In this document: positions 23,290 through 33,057 of the stretch, piece by piece
How the letters are laid out: each line of letters opens with the position of its first letter
Numbering within the stretch: the stretch's first letter is position 1
Assembly: GCA_918797485.1 (NCBI GenBank)
Contig: CAKKNE010000003.1
Coordinates: 310,001-374,000, forward strand
Direction of reading: 5' to 3'
DNA from: Pelagomonas calceolata
Taxonomy: Eukaryota > Sar > Pelagophyceae > Pelagomonadales > Pelagomonadaceae
Length of the DNA stretch: 64,000 nucleotides
The notes under the pieces: generated by a model
Database searches by the model: none
Told to the model about the DNA's origin: nothing
Seen by the model: only the letters and a program-made list of their open reading frames with translations
Made by a program: the position numbers and the translations under genes

Positions 23290-25466
23290 ATGGCCGAGAT
23301 CGTAGATCTGACCGCTGACTCGCCTCCAGACGCACCACAACCAGCAGATGACAGCGCGGTCGTAGCACGCCTCGAGCTCTTCACCGGCGCGAGCGCCGAC
23401 GCCGCGCGCGCCGCGCTGCGAGCCCACGGCAACGACGCCGACGCTGCGGCGGCGGCGTTGCTTGGCTCTATACCGGACGCGCGGGCCACCGACGCCGACC
23501 TCGCCGCTATCCGGCGCCTGCGCGACGAGGAGCGCGCCAGCGCGCCGCCGACGCCGTCGACGAGCGGCGCTGCTGCGCCCACGCCGTCGGTGAAGGAAAT
23601 GAAGGCGGCCATCGCTGCCGCGGGCCTCGCCACCGCCGACCTGCTCGAACGCGCCGACGTCGAGGCGCGCTACGCCGAGGCCCTCGCGCCGGCGGCGAGC
23701 GCCGCCGACCTCGCCGCGATCCGGCGTCTGCGCGACGAGCAGAACGGGTCCATGGCCCGGCAGCTCGCCGAGGCGCGCCGAAAACGCGCCGCGCACCACG
23801 CGTCGCGGCCGCCCCCGTCCGTGACCGGCGAGCTCAAAGTATGTACATTCAACGTCTGGTTCGAGCACGAGGACACGTTTGCCAAGCGCATGGCCGCGAT
23901 CGCGCGCGAGTGCGCCGGGGCTGATATTGTTGGGTTCCAGGAGGTCACAGACGAGTCGTTTCCGTTCCTGGAGGCCGCCCTGAAACGTCAGGGCTTCCGG
24001 GGGCTCCTGAAGCAGGCCGCGCCGGCGCCCTACTACTGCTGCGTCGCCTCGAAGAAGCCGCTGCGTCAAGCAAGGACGCATCACTTCCAACGGTCGATGA
24101 TGGGCCGCGGCGTGCTGCTGGCCGTCGCGTCGTGGGGCGACGTGGACGTCCATGTGGGTGTCGTCCACCTCGAGTCCTTCGTCGGCAAGGAGCACGACGC
24201 GGCCGTGCGCGCGGAACGCAGGCGCCAGCTCGCCGCGGCCGGCGCCGAGCTCCAGGGGCGGGCGGGCACCGGCCTCGCGGTCCTGCTAGGCGACTGCAAC
24301 TGGGACGACAGGGACGGCGCCGTGCCTCTAAACGGTTCGGACTGGCGCGACGCCTGGGAGGAGGCGGGCTACCCGCGGGACGCGCAGTACACGTACGACG
24401 GTCGCGCGAACCGCATGCTGAGCCACCGCTACCAGAACCGCTACGACCGCGTCTTTTTGTTCGACGGTTCGAAGCTTGCACGCGTCGCCGGCTTTGCGCT
24501 CATCGGCACGGCGCGGCTGCCGGACCTGACGATTACGGACCGCCACAAGCGCGTGCTGCCCGCGTACCCCTCGGACCACTTTGGGGCCGTCGCGACGCTC
24601 GCGCCGGCCGGCCAGAAGCCTTCTTCGGCGGCGACGGCGGCGAAACCAGTGGTGGCGGCACCGGCTCCGAAGCCGGCGCCGAAGTCGGCGGCCGCGAGCT
24701 TCTTTGCGCCCCGGACAAAAAAAGCGAAGACGGCCGCAACAGTAAAATACCGCGGCGCGGCGATCCCGGACGGCTGGCAGCTCGTCGACGACGCGCTGCT
24801 CGTCAGGCGCTTTGGAGGGTCTCCGCAGGATGTGAGGCGCCTCGCGGGCTTCGTGCTTGACCAGCGTCGTTTGAACTTTGGCCTTCAAATGTTGGATGGC
24901 GTCGACGGTCGAGAGCACTCCGACCCCTCCGGGACGCCATCGACGCACACAGGATTTCGACGACACGCTGTCGCCGCTCGACTGGGGCCGGCCGGACGCG
25001 TGGTCGCACCTCTACGGCCACGCGCCGCGGGTCATTCGGCAGCTCGCAGCCGACGGCCATGCTATTGTCGTCCTCTCGAACGAGTGCCTCGACCGGTACA
25101 AGCCAGTGCATAAATCAAATTGTCGCGGCACGATCGTGCACCCGACTCACCGGTTAATTTGCGCACAGGTACAAGCGCCTCGACTACCTGGTGAAGAAGA
25201 TGCGCGACAAGTGTTCAAAGATCGGCTCCTGGGCGAACGACGTCGGCGTGCCTGTCCTGGCACTGGTTGCGCTGTCGAAGCAGGACGAGACGAAATACCA
25301 CAAGTCCCAGGGCGACGGCATGTGGCGGAAAGCGTGCGCGGACCGCGGCGTGAGCGGCGGCTTCTACGTGGGCGACGCGGCCGACGACGAGAGCCTGGCG
25401 CGCTTCGCGGGCGTGCCGTTCCACCACGTGAAGGAGTTCTTCGAGCGGATGCACAAGGCGTCCTAG
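23290..25466 (+). CDS. UBA-TDP2-PNKP-phosphatase fusion, DNA end-processing enzyme
   Basis: Exons 23290-24852, 24953-25095 and 25169-25466 give 667 residues. Residues about 22-58 look like a UBA domain (ELFTGASADAARAALRAHGN). Residues 180-440 are a TDP2-like exonuclease/endonuclease/phosphatase domain: CTFNVWFEHED, DIVGFQEVTD, VLLGDCNWDD and YPSDHFGAV, covering the Asn, Glu, Asp-x-Asn and Asp-His catalytic positions. After an Ala/Pro-rich linker, residues about 515-660 are a PNKP-type 3'-phosphatase: GFDFDDTLSP (DxDxT), HAIVVLSNE, QGDGMW and YVGDAADDES. TDP2 removes tyrosyl adducts from DNA 5' ends, and PNKP phosphatase removes 3' phosphates. The fusion would tidy both kinds of blocked end in the nucleus. 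Both C-terminal introns cut the phosphatase domain. Confidence 0.88.
24853..24952 (+). other. Intron 1 of the TDP2-PNKP fusion
   Basis: 100-nt GT-AG intron with donor GTGCTTGA, a CAGCG 9 nt after the donor, and acceptor GCACACAG. Its removal gives GGC TTC GAT TTC GAC, the phosphatase DxDxT motif. The interior has GGATGGCGTCGACGG and GACGCCATCGACGC in inverted orientation. Introner-like, without a visible target duplication. Confidence 0.82.
25096..25168 (+). mobile_element. Short introner element forming intron 2 of the TDP2-PNKP fusion
   Basis: The element is 25104-25168 (65 nt) with ends CAGTGCATAAATCAAATT and AATTTGCGCACAG. It is flanked by perfect 8-bp duplications GTACAAGC at 25096-25103 and 25169-25176. 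The left duplication supplies the donor GT and the element supplies the CAG acceptor; splicing restores GAC CGG TAC AAG CGC. Compared with the 195-nt form, it keeps the ends and lacks most of the middle. Confidence 0.95.
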
Positions 25467-25489
25467 AGTACTTGTAGTAAGAATGACTT

Positions 25490-26896
25490 TTAATTCTTGC
25501 ACGGCCGGCACGAGATGCCGGTGAAGGGGCCTGAGAAAGTAGACACGGCCCGGCTCTGCGTGATGACGCTCTTCGGGGACGCGGCATCGGCGACCTCCAC
25601 ATACGTGTGCTCGTCCGCGGCGAAGCGCTTGAGCACGCGCCGCGCCGCCGCCACGACGTCGCCCCGCCGCCGCTTGTCGCCGCGGCGCAGGCGCAGCCGC
25701 ACCAAACCGGCGCGGTCTACGGGGTCGTCGCGTAAGTGGATCAACGCAGAACTCTCCACAACCGCGACCTTGCCCAGCTCTTCCTCCAGACCATCAACGG
25801 GGCTTCCTTCGAGCAGCGTCCAGGCGGCCATCTTCCCGACGGGCCACGCGGCCGCGGCGATGGCCAGCGAGAGCAGAATTGACAACGCCGGGTCGAGGTA
25901 GAGACCCAAACCGCGCATGACGCTTCGCGGCAAGAAGCGGTGCCCGTAGATGAGCAGCAGCGCCTCGCCGAGGACAACGAGCGAGTTCGCCGCGTCGCCG
26001 AGGTGGTGCACCACAATAGCGAGCCGTCCCACGTCGAGGGTGGCCGGTGCCGGCGTTGGTTCCTCCTCTTTGACGGGCTCCGGGCACGGGGCACACACCG
26101 CCGCGCCACCGCCGCGGGGCAGGCCCGACGTCGGCGAGAAGACGACCTCGACCGGCCCCGGGATGAGTCCGATGGACGGGCCGCCACCGCACGATGGCCC
26201 GCACATCATCCGCCAGCCGGTGCCCGTCGTGTGGTTGTGGCCGCCGCAGGGCTCCCCCGGGCCGTGGTTGTGCGGGACTCCCGTGTGATCGTGGGGACAG
26301 CCCCCTGGCCCGTGGTGGTGATGATGATGGGGCACCTCGACGCCGCACGCCGCCATGAGCGCGGATACGAGATTGGCGACGAGGCCCATGGCGGACACGG
26401 CGACGAGCGCGCCGAGATCGTCAACGGCCACGGGCTTCCAGAAGCGCACGAGCGCCGTCAGCGCGATCGACAGGCAGATCGCGAGGAGCGCCGCGACGTT
26501 GATGAGCGCGCCGATCGTCGACGCCCGCGCGTAGCCGAAGGGGAGCTGGGCCTTGTCGTATTCTCTTTTATCGTACGACTCCGCGAGTTGCCCCACGAAG
26601 GCGGCCACGGCGTCGCTCAGGTTGTGAAAACCGTCACTTACCAATGTTAATGAAAGGATGGATGTGCCCACCAGGATTTGGGTCGCCGCTAGCACGACGT
26701 TCAGAGCCACGATCCAGCCGAGGTTGCAGCGCTTGACCGCCGGCGCAGTTGTCTCGTCGTCGGCGACGAGGCTTTCTCCGGCCTCGAGGTCGACGCTGTC
26801 GAGCTTGGGCCGCTGTAGCGGTTGCGACGAGGGCGACGCCAAAGCGATCTCGCTTAATTTCTGTCTGTTTTGCATGTGGATGGACTGGATCATCAT
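25490..26896 (-). CDS. Cation diffusion facilitator (ZnT-type zinc transporter)
   Basis: 468 residues from the ATG at 26896. Six hydrophobic segments match the CDF layout. The metal-site motifs are DGFHNLSD in segment II and VVHHLGDAANS in segment V, giving the His/Asp ligands of zinc transporters. Between segments IV and V is a long His-rich loop (HHHHHHGPGGCPHDH, then GHNHTTG), typical of ZnT proteins that load zinc into vesicles, plus a Cys/Gly/Pro-rich extension. The cytosolic C-terminal domain (residues about 370-460) is also present. Zinc is the likely substrate; manganese cannot be excluded. It converges with the TDP2-PNKP gene, with only 23 bp between the two stop codons. Confidence 0.9.
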   Translation of the reverse strand: MMIQSIHMQNRQKLSEIALASPSSQPLQRPKLDSVDLEAGESLVADDETTAPAVKRCNLGWIVALNVVLAATQILVGTSILSLTLVSDGFHNLSDAVAAFVGQLAESYDKREYDKAQLPFGYARASTIGALINVAALLAICLSIALTALVRFWKPVAVDDLGALVAVSAMGLVANLVSALMAACGVEVPHHHHHHGPGGCPHDHTGVPHNHGPGEPCGGHNHTTGTGWRMMCGPSCGGGPSIGLIPGPVEVVFSPTSGLPRGGGAAVCAPCPEPVKEEEPTPAPATLDVGRLAIVVHHLGDAANSLVVLGEALLLIYGHRFLPRSVMRGLGLYLDPALSILLSLAIAAAAWPVGKMAAWTLLEGSPVDGLEEELGKVAVVESSALIHLRDDPVDRAGLVRLRLRRGDKRRRGDVVAAARRVLKRFAADEHTYVEVADAASPKSVITQSRAVSTFSGPFTGISCRPCKN

Positions 26897-26972
26897 TGGT
26901 CACTGTGAGAGCGCTTTCACGGCGCTCGACGCGTCAATCGCAACGACGTCGCGACGTGAGCAGGCAACACGA

Positions 26973-27278
26973 TCACTTTCCTGGGAACTGGTCGGTTTTA
27001 CGGCTCTCGGTGCCGTTCCTTTGACGAAGAGTGATAGTCTTGGATACTGTGAGAGTCTTCACGCGTCTTGAACGAGCAGGCGTGCTATTGGGATGGTAGA
27101 CACTGCAATTTGCGTCGATGTGACCAGACCCCCCTACCACTTTCTCGCCGACCGGGACGGTGACGCTTGCGACCCACGCGTTCGCGTTGGCGTCGTTTTC
27201 CTGGGGCACGCGCCAGTCGACGACGTAGTCCGCCGCCGCCGACGACGCGCAGAGGAGCGCAATAAGGTGTCTTTTCAT
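26973..27278 (-). CDS. Possible small secreted protein, cupredoxin-like N-terminus
   Basis: 101 residues from the ATG at 27278. A clear signal peptide (MKRHLIALLCASSAAA) is followed by DYVVDWRVPQENDANANAWV and ASVTVPVGEKVV, which resembles the first strands of phytocyanin-type copper proteins. The rest lacks the copper ligands and looks like untranslated sequence, so the frame may be interrupted by an intron or the gene may be a remnant. Only 76 bp separate it from the zinc transporter start, which limits room for more exons. Low confidence as a functional gene. Confidence 0.35.
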   Translation of the reverse strand: MKRHLIALLCASSAAADYVVDWRVPQENDANANAWVASVTVPVGEKVVGGSGHIDANCSVYHPNSTPARSRRVKTLTVSKTITLRQRNGTESRKTDQFPGK

Positions 27279-27678
27279 TGTGGGCGTTTCCAGTCAGCCT
27301 GAGTTTTGTGTCTTCCCGTGACTGATTTCACGCCTACTTTTACGCACGCGTTGATGCTGATCTGTGATGATCTTAAGACGTCCCAGATCAACGAACGGTG
27401 CACGAATGCGGCGAGACTACAGTCGATATGCAATGCCAGCAACTTTTTCACAAAGCTGCCGCGCAAGACGCCGGCTGACTTCAGGGACGCCTCCCAAAGA
27501 GGGCGTTGTGGAGTGATAAGGAGAAATACACAGAGACCTTCTCGTTTGCGGCTAGCGGCTGTAAGACACTAGGACTCACAGAGAGAAAAGACTCTGCCTG
27601 GCTTTGCTCGCATGACTGTGTTGGAGTCCCTTGGGAGTGATCCCAGACAGCTTTCAGCAGCGCTGCCACGATCCAATC
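27279..27678. other. Intergenic region with one promoter-like element
   Basis: 400 bases between divergent starts. It holds the CTAGTGTCTTAC element at 27551-27572. I see no coding region or repeat otherwise. Confidence 0.5.
27551..27572 (-). promoter_or_regulatory. CTAGTGTCTTAC...CGCTAGC promoter-like element
   Basis: On the minus strand it reads CTAGTGTCTTAC, then AGC, then CGCTAGC. It is 107 bp upstream of the ATG at 27679 and 273 bp from the ATG at 27278. Confidence 0.65.
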
Positions 27679-28137
27679 ATGCCCGCACTGCACAGAGCAC
27701 TCTTGCTCGCACCGATGCTCTCATTCGCATACGAACCACTGTCGCGCCGCCGCATCGCTGGACTAGCGGCCGCCTCACTTGCACCACGCGTTGCGCGCGC
27801 GGATGAACCTGCTGTAGATGCAGAAATGCTTGCGAACATCCAGAAGTCGCGCGACGCTTGGAAGACGAACGCCGCGAGGCGGGGGTTCGCGCTTGAGGCC
27901 GGCGCGTCGATGCCGTTCGTCAAGGAAGGCACGGTCGGCGCCCCGGACCGGTCTGCACCCTCGACCTTCGGCGCGCCGCGCCCAAAGAGCAAGCGCGAAA
28001 TCCGCAAGGAGGCGCTCGCCGAGGCCGCGGCGTCGGGCCTGCCCGACGGCTGGGTCGAGGTCACGGACGACGCGGGCCGCGTGGCCTTCTACGGCAACGT
28101 GAAGACCGGCGAGCGGCAGTCCGAGCGGCCGGGCTAG
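27679..28137 (+). CDS. Predicted thylakoid-lumen protein with WW-like domain
   Basis: 152 residues. The first 17 residues are a signal peptide (MPALHRALLLAPMLSFA). They are followed by SRRRIAGLAAASLAPRVARA, which has the twin-arginine, hydrophobic core and Ala-x-Ala end of a Tat signal for the thylakoid lumen. The mature protein ends with a WW-like domain (LPDGWVEVTDDAGRVAFYG, then NVKTGERQSERP). The first Trp, the aromatic pair, the Asn and the final Pro fit, but the second Trp is replaced (QSERP in place of QWERP). WW domains normally bind Pro-rich peptides in cytosol or nucleus, so a lumenal location would be unusual. Targeting is inferred from sequence only. Confidence 0.68.
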   Translation: MPALHRALLLAPMLSFAYEPLSRRRIAGLAAASLAPRVARADEPAVDAEMLANIQKSRDAWKTNAARRGFALEAGASMPFVKEGTVGAPDRSAPSTFGAPRPKSKREIRKEALAEAAASGLPDGWVEVTDDAGRVAFYGNVKTGERQSERPG

Positions 28138-28662
28138 GGCCGTCGACGCTAGCTGTGAGTAGGCATTTCTTGGTAACCGCCGCGTCGATGGCGTCGAGGG
28201 AGTCCTCACACCTGCCCGCCCGAGTCCCGGGCACACAGAGGGCACACAGGGATGCGAGGCGCGCCCGCGGCTCGACGGCCGAGCCTCATTTTGGTTCCTC
28301 TGTCCATTGAGGAGTCCCGCACGATCACCGGACGTCTCCGCACGACTCGCGGAGGCGTTCCGAAGGGCCGCCCGATTTCACAAAATCGAGAGGCAGCTCT
28401 CAAAGCGCGAAGGCGGGAAGCTCCATATAGCCGCATAAATACTCCGCGCGACAGTAGCGGGCGCTGGTGGGGCTGCTGTCAACCTGTGCGACGAGCTGTG
28501 AGCCGCGCAGCGCGACCGCGTACCGCTAGGCGCTCAAATAGCCGCGAGGCGCGAAGCACAGCCCAGCCGCATAGCCGCGCAGAGGGCGAGCCACGCCGCT
28601 CCAGCGCTTCTCCGCGCTCGTAGCAGTGCCCAAAACAAACGAGCAGCGACTCAAACAGCGCG
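28138..28662. other. Intergenic, upstream of SMC1
   Basis: 525 bases. The left end has CGTCGATGGCGTCGAGG, the intron-associated motif, just after the stop of the WW-like gene. The right half is GC-rich with several GCCGCG and AGCCGC repeats, and one A/T stretch (GCATAAATACTC near 28432). No gene or known element is seen. Confidence 0.45.
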
Positions 28663-31600
28663 ATGGCCGACATGGACGTCGAGCAGCCCCGCGGCCGCAT
28701 CGTGAAATTGGAAATAGAGGGCTTCAAATCTTTTGGAGGGACGCACACGGTCGATTTTAGGGAACGCCAGAACTTTACGGCCGTCGTAGGGCCGAACGGC
28801 GCGGGCAAGAGCAACCTCATGGACGCTATAAGTTACGTGCTCGGATTGCAAGCGAGGCACCTACGTAGCTCAAAATTAATTGAACTGCTACATCGAGGCC
28901 CGTCCCAGTCGAGAAGAAAAGCCTCCGTCACATTAACCTATGAAAGGGACAACGATAATGTAGTGTTCTCGAGAACCATCAGCGCCGTCGGCGTCGGGGC
29001 CTACTGGTTGGACTCACAAGAAGTGACGCGCGACAAGTACGAGAACGCCCTCAAGGAGATCGGCGTCCTCGTGAAAGCGCGGAACTTCCTCGTCTTCCAG
29101 GGCGACGTCGAAAGTCTGGCCTCGAAGTCGCAGGACGAGCTCACAGCAGTCCTCGAGCAGGTCTCCGGAAGTTCGGACCACAAGAAGGAGTACGACAAGC
29201 TGAAGACGGCGAAGGACCAGGCCGAGGCCGCTTCGTTGTTAGCCTACCAGAAGAAGAAGGGCCTCGCGGCGCAACGAAGGCAGGTCCGGGACCAGAAGGA
29301 CGAGGCCGACGCGTATGAGAAGCTGCGGGACGAGCTCCATGCGGCTCGTAGAGATGACGCTGTATCTAGAGTAGCTCAACTACGCGACGATCGCAGTGAC
29401 AAGGCCAAATCCAAGGCTAAGCTCGACCGCGAGGTCCAGAAGTGTATGGAAGCCGTTGAACGGGCTTCTCAAAAAGAATCGCAAGCTTCGGATGCATTAA
29501 AGGAGGCTTCGTTAACTGCAGAGCGTGCTGATGCAGCTCTGGCCCAGAAGACGCAATCTTTAAGGGGAGGCGTCGCTCCGAGAGTAGCAGCCGCGAAGGA
29601 GGCCGCGGAGCAGGCTGCTCGAGATGCCGACCAGGAGAAAGCGGCCGCTGCTCAAGCCGATCAAAATGCCAAGCGCCACGAGACGCTGGTGAAAGATCTC
29701 CGGTCAGAACTACAAACTGAAGATGAGGAGATCAAGCGCCTGCAAGACGAGCGCGCGCGGGACGAGCCCGCCTGGCGCGCCGACCAAAGTCTGGTTGATG
29801 AGGTGAGCGACCTGCAAGCCCAGGTCGAGCGCGAGACGGCTTCGCGAGCGTTTCGGCTGGACGCGGCGCGACGCGCTAGAGACACGGAGGAGGCCGACGT
29901 CGAGGCCCTGCAACGCGAGGTCGACGACGTCATCAAGCGGCGGAACGAGGCCTCGTCGGAAGCCGCTGCTTGGCGGCTGCGCGCCAAGGCCTCCGCCGAC
30001 GCGGCGACGAAGGCGGATGCCGACGTGCGCCAGGCGTCCGACGCTATACAGGCGGCGGAGGCCGCTGCATCTGTAGGAGAGCAGGCCGTGGCCAAGGCCC
30101 AATCGGAGTTAGATCGAGCCGATGCTGAGTTAAGGGATTGCCGCGACCACCTCCCGGGCGGGCCCCAAGCGCAAAGAGATGTGGAGCGGGCTCGACTGGT
30201 AGAAACGTTGCGAGGCTTGTTCCCCGGCGTGCGCGGTCGAGTCGTAGACGTCTGCGAGCCCACGTCGCGAACCTATGCTTCCGCCGTCGGGGCCGCGATG
30301 GGCTCGCTCGCGGACGCCGTGGTCGTCGACGCGCGCTCGACAGCGGTCGGATGCGTGAGACATCTGCGGGAGCATCGGTTGGGTGCCATGACTTTTCTAC
30401 CTTTGGATGCTCTATCTTCTGCACGACCTGATGAACGACTGAGGAATTTGGGGAGGCAGTACCGGCCCGCGTTGGACGTCGTGGCATGTGATGAGGGTGT
30501 AAAAGCAGCAGTGGCCTACGCCGTCGGCCTGAAGACCGTGGTCTGCGACACTCTAGATGACGCTAGACGTTTGGCCTATTCCGACAACGCGCCTTCGGTC
30601 AAGGCCGTCAGTGTCAGTGGTGCGGTCATCGCCCAGACCGGAACGATGAGTGGCGGCCACCAGCAGGGCGGCTCTTCCTGGAGAAGGGCCGACGCTTCTC
30701 GACTCGAGAGGGAGCGGTCGTCGAAGCACGATGCTTTATCTCAAGCTCGCCTACGGGCCCAGTCCCTCAAGGACGCCGTCGCACCCCACACCGCTCGGAG
30801 GGACGCCTGCGCGTCGACGGCGAAGTGGGCCGCCAAAGACGCGCAACTCGCCCAGTCTCGCGTCGCGGAATGTGAAGCTAGGGAAAGAACGCTAGATGCA
30901 TCTAGAAAGACGGCCGAGAGGGAGCGCGACGCGAAGATTCCCGGCAGGGATCAGGCTGTGCGAACGCACGACGAACTCCGACAAGCTAAAAGGGTGGTGG
31001 AAGAACGCGTGTACGGGTCGTTCGCGAGAAGACACAATCTGTCAATTGATGACTTGTGTGACGATGGTGATGCCGTCGCGGGCACGCCGCAAGCCCTCAG
31101 AAAGCAGCGCGACGACGATCTTAAAAAACATCTGCAGCGGGCCGCTACTCTACGAGCGCAGCTCGAGTACGAACAAGGTCGCGACCTGCAAGCGCGCGCC
31201 GCCGAGACCAAATCTCGAGCGCGAGAGGCCCAGAAGGCCGCGACCAAAGCCAAGAAGAAGGCTTCCCAAATAGAGTCGGAGCAGTCCACAGCTGAAGATG
31301 AATTGGAGGAGGAGTCTCGAGCGGCGAAAGACGCTAGGGAAGCACATACGCAAGCGAGGCAGGCCCTCAAGAAGTGCCAGGTCGATGCACGACGAGCGGC
31401 GGACGCCAAAGCTACAGCAGCTAGGAAAGCTCAACAGGCCGCTTCGAGTGTCGACGCGGTGTCGGCGAAGCTGCAAGACGTTGCTCGTAGGGCTCGGTTG
31501 GAACATGTGCAATTAGGAACGGACGAGAACATGGACCCGGAGGACTTAGACGTCTCGAAAGCGCAAAAGCCGAAGCGAGGCGAGGACGCGGACCAGGCTC

Positions 31601-32271
31601 ACGCTCGTCGTAGAAGAGCGATTGAGGACTTGGAACGTAGAGTAGATGCCTTGGCGCCGAATTTGCGAGCTAAAGCGCAATTTGACTCCCTATCTTCAGA
31701 CGTGGAGCAGGCCGACAAAGAACTAGCCTCGTCACGAGACGCGGCGAGGGACGCCGCGAGACAGTTCGACGCCGTACGAAAGAAGCGTACGGATGCCTTC
31801 CGCGCGTGCTTTGATGTCGTCGCCTCGACATTGGCGGAAGCGTACAAAGACGTCACGAAGTCCGCGCGACACCCCGCTGGTGGCAGTGCATCGTTACACG
31901 CGTTAGATGCGGCCGAGCCGTACCTCAACGGCGTGTCGTTCCACGCGACGCCCCCGGCGAAGCGCTTCTGCGAAATTTCTCAATTATCAGGTGGTGAGCG
32001 CACTTTGGCTTCACTAGCTCTACTGTTCGCGCTGCACGCCTACCGGCCGGCGCCGTTCCTCATCATGGACGAGGTCGATGCAGCGTTGGATAGTGTCAAT
32101 GTGGCCAAGCTCGCGGCGTTTGTCAAGCGGCGGGCTTCATCATTACAAATAGTGGCCGTGTCGTTGAAGGACCAGTTCTACACCGAGGCCGACGCTCTAG
32201 TGGGCGTGGCCAAGGACGCGCAACGGGCTGCCAGCGTGCCGTTCACGCTGGACTTGGGCGCGTATGCCTAG
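28663..32271 (+). CDS. SMC1: SMC1 cohesin subunit
   Basis: 1202 residues in one intronless frame, the usual length for SMC proteins. The N-terminal ATPase half has Walker A GPNGAGKSN near residue 43. The coiled coil runs from about 170 to 500, the hinge from about 505 to 660 (RGRVVDVCEPTSRTYASAVG, MTFLPLDAL, MSGGHQQGGSSWRRAD), and the second coiled coil from 670 to 1050. The C-terminal half has the ABC signature LSGGERT near 1109 and Walker B FLIMDEVDAALD near 1133. The start (GRIVKLEIEGFKSFGG), the early FLVFQGDVESLASKS and the late VAVSLKDQFYTEADALVGV are typical of SMC1 rather than SMC2, 3 or 4. It closes the cohesin ring with SMC3 and a kleisin in the nucleus. Confidence 0.95.
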   Translation: MADMDVEQPRGRIVKLEIEGFKSFGGTHTVDFRERQNFTAVVGPNGAGKSNLMDAISYVLGLQARHLRSSKLIELLHRGPSQSRRKASVTLTYERDNDNVVFSRTISAVGVGAYWLDSQEVTRDKYENALKEIGVLVKARNFLVFQGDVESLASKSQDELTAVLEQVSGSSDHKKEYDKLKTAKDQAEAASLLAYQKKKGLAAQRRQVRDQKDEADAYEKLRDELHAARRDDAVSRVAQLRDDRSDKAKSKAKLDREVQKCMEAVERASQKESQASDALKEASLTAERADAALAQKTQSLRGGVAPRVAAAKEAAEQAARDADQEKAAAAQADQNAKRHETLVKDLRSELQTEDEEIKRLQDERARDEPAWRADQSLVDEVSDLQAQVERETASRAFRLDAARRARDTEEADVEALQREVDDVIKRRNEASSEAAAWRLRAKASADAATKADADVRQASDAIQAAEAAASVGEQAVAKAQSELDRADAELRDCRDHLPGGPQAQRDVERARLVETLRGLFPGVRGRVVDVCEPTSRTYASAVGAAMGSLADAVVVDARSTAVGCVRHLREHRLGAMTFLPLDALSSARPDERLRNLGRQYRPALDVVACDEGVKAAVAYAVGLKTVVCDTLDDARRLAYSDNAPSVKAVSVSGAVIAQTGTMSGGHQQGGSSWRRADASRLERERSSKHDALSQARLRAQSLKDAVAPHTARRDACASTAKWAAKDAQLAQSRVAECEARERTLDASRKTAERERDAKIPGRDQAVRTHDELRQAKRVVEERVYGSFARRHNLSIDDLCDDGDAVAGTPQALRKQRDDDLKKHLQRAATLRAQLEYEQGRDLQARAAETKSRAREAQKAATKAKKKASQIESEQSTAEDELEEESRAAKDAREAHTQARQALKKCQVDARRAADAKATAARKAQQAASSVDAVSAKLQDVARRARLEHVQLGTDENMDPEDLDVSKAQKPKRGEDADQAHARRRRAIEDLERRVDALAPNLRAKAQFDSLSSDVEQADKELASSRDAARDAARQFDAVRKKRTDAFRACFDVVASTLAEAYKDVTKSARHPAGGSASLHALDAAEPYLNGVSFHATPPAKRFCEISQLSGGERTLASLALLFALHAYRPAPFLIMDEVDAALDSVNVAKLAAFVKRRASSLQIVAVSLKDQFYTEADALVGVAKDAQRAASVPFTLDLGAYA

Positions 32272-33057
32272 ATCGGAGGGTGCCACAAGGGCCCCTCCAC
32301 CAAATAAGCAAGCTTTCCCTTCTACCCCCGCGCGGCTAAGAGTGCGGTTTCGTGTATAGCATGTTCTAGAGCGTGCCCGTTCCCCCGGCAATCAGTAAGG
32401 CTAGGTTTCGTGATAGCATGTTAGCTGGCGCTAGCTATTCTCGGGGAGAGGGGGTAAAGCGCGGCGCGGCGTCAGAGCCGGCCGGCGGGTGTCGAGCGTC
32501 TGGGGCGTCTACTTCGGATCCGCCGTCTTGTCGGCCTCGTCGACTCCATCGTCCGGAACTTTAACGTTCAACTCCAGCAGCTTTGCGCGTTTGTTAGGTT
32601 CCTTGTTTTCCAGAGCCATATCCAACGTCTCGAAGTGCGGTGCTGTTGTTTGCGAGAAGCTCCTTGTCCGCCGTGTCCGGCATCGCCGCGGTGCCCTTGA
32701 TAGTCGGCGCGTGACCATCCGCGGCCTTGGGCGTTACGAGATTCGTCATATCGACCGCGTCGGCGGCGTGTATCTAGCGGATGAGAAATTCCTTGCAGCT
32801 AGCAAGTGAGAGAGGTTTCGCGAGCTAGCGGTGTAGGCCGAGCGCACCGATGCGGTCCTGACACGCGGCCTTCTCCGAGCCCGTGAGTGAGCCCAGGAGC
32901 GTCCAGCGAGACCAGAGTCGCGTCACGCGCAAATCGGCATGAAAAACCCGTGCCGATCAATCGACGCGAGTAGAAAACTACAGGCAACACCGTGCTTACC
33001 CGGGAAGGGATGAACGCGGCGTCTACGAGAGGTGGCTTGCTTGACCGCCACCAAAGT
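32272..33057. other. Intergenic with possible small decayed gene and a short direct repeat
   Basis: 786 bases between SMC1 and the end of the myosin gene. Two imperfect copies of GTTTCGTGATAGCATGTT lie near 32346-32364 and 32405-32422, about 59 bp apart. The middle holds a possible small minus-strand gene listed separately. Nothing else is recognised. Confidence 0.45.
32509..32749 (-). pseudogene. Possible small gene or remnant
   Basis: An ATG at 32749 opens a frame (MTNLVTPKAADGHAPTIKGT, ending after KQGT at about 32580). A second frame then reads MALENKEPNKRAKLLELNVK and continues to a stop at 32509. Both stretches look protein-like, but they are in different frames. This could be a small gene with a short intron, a frameshifted remnant, or chance. 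I cannot name a function. Confidence 0.25.
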
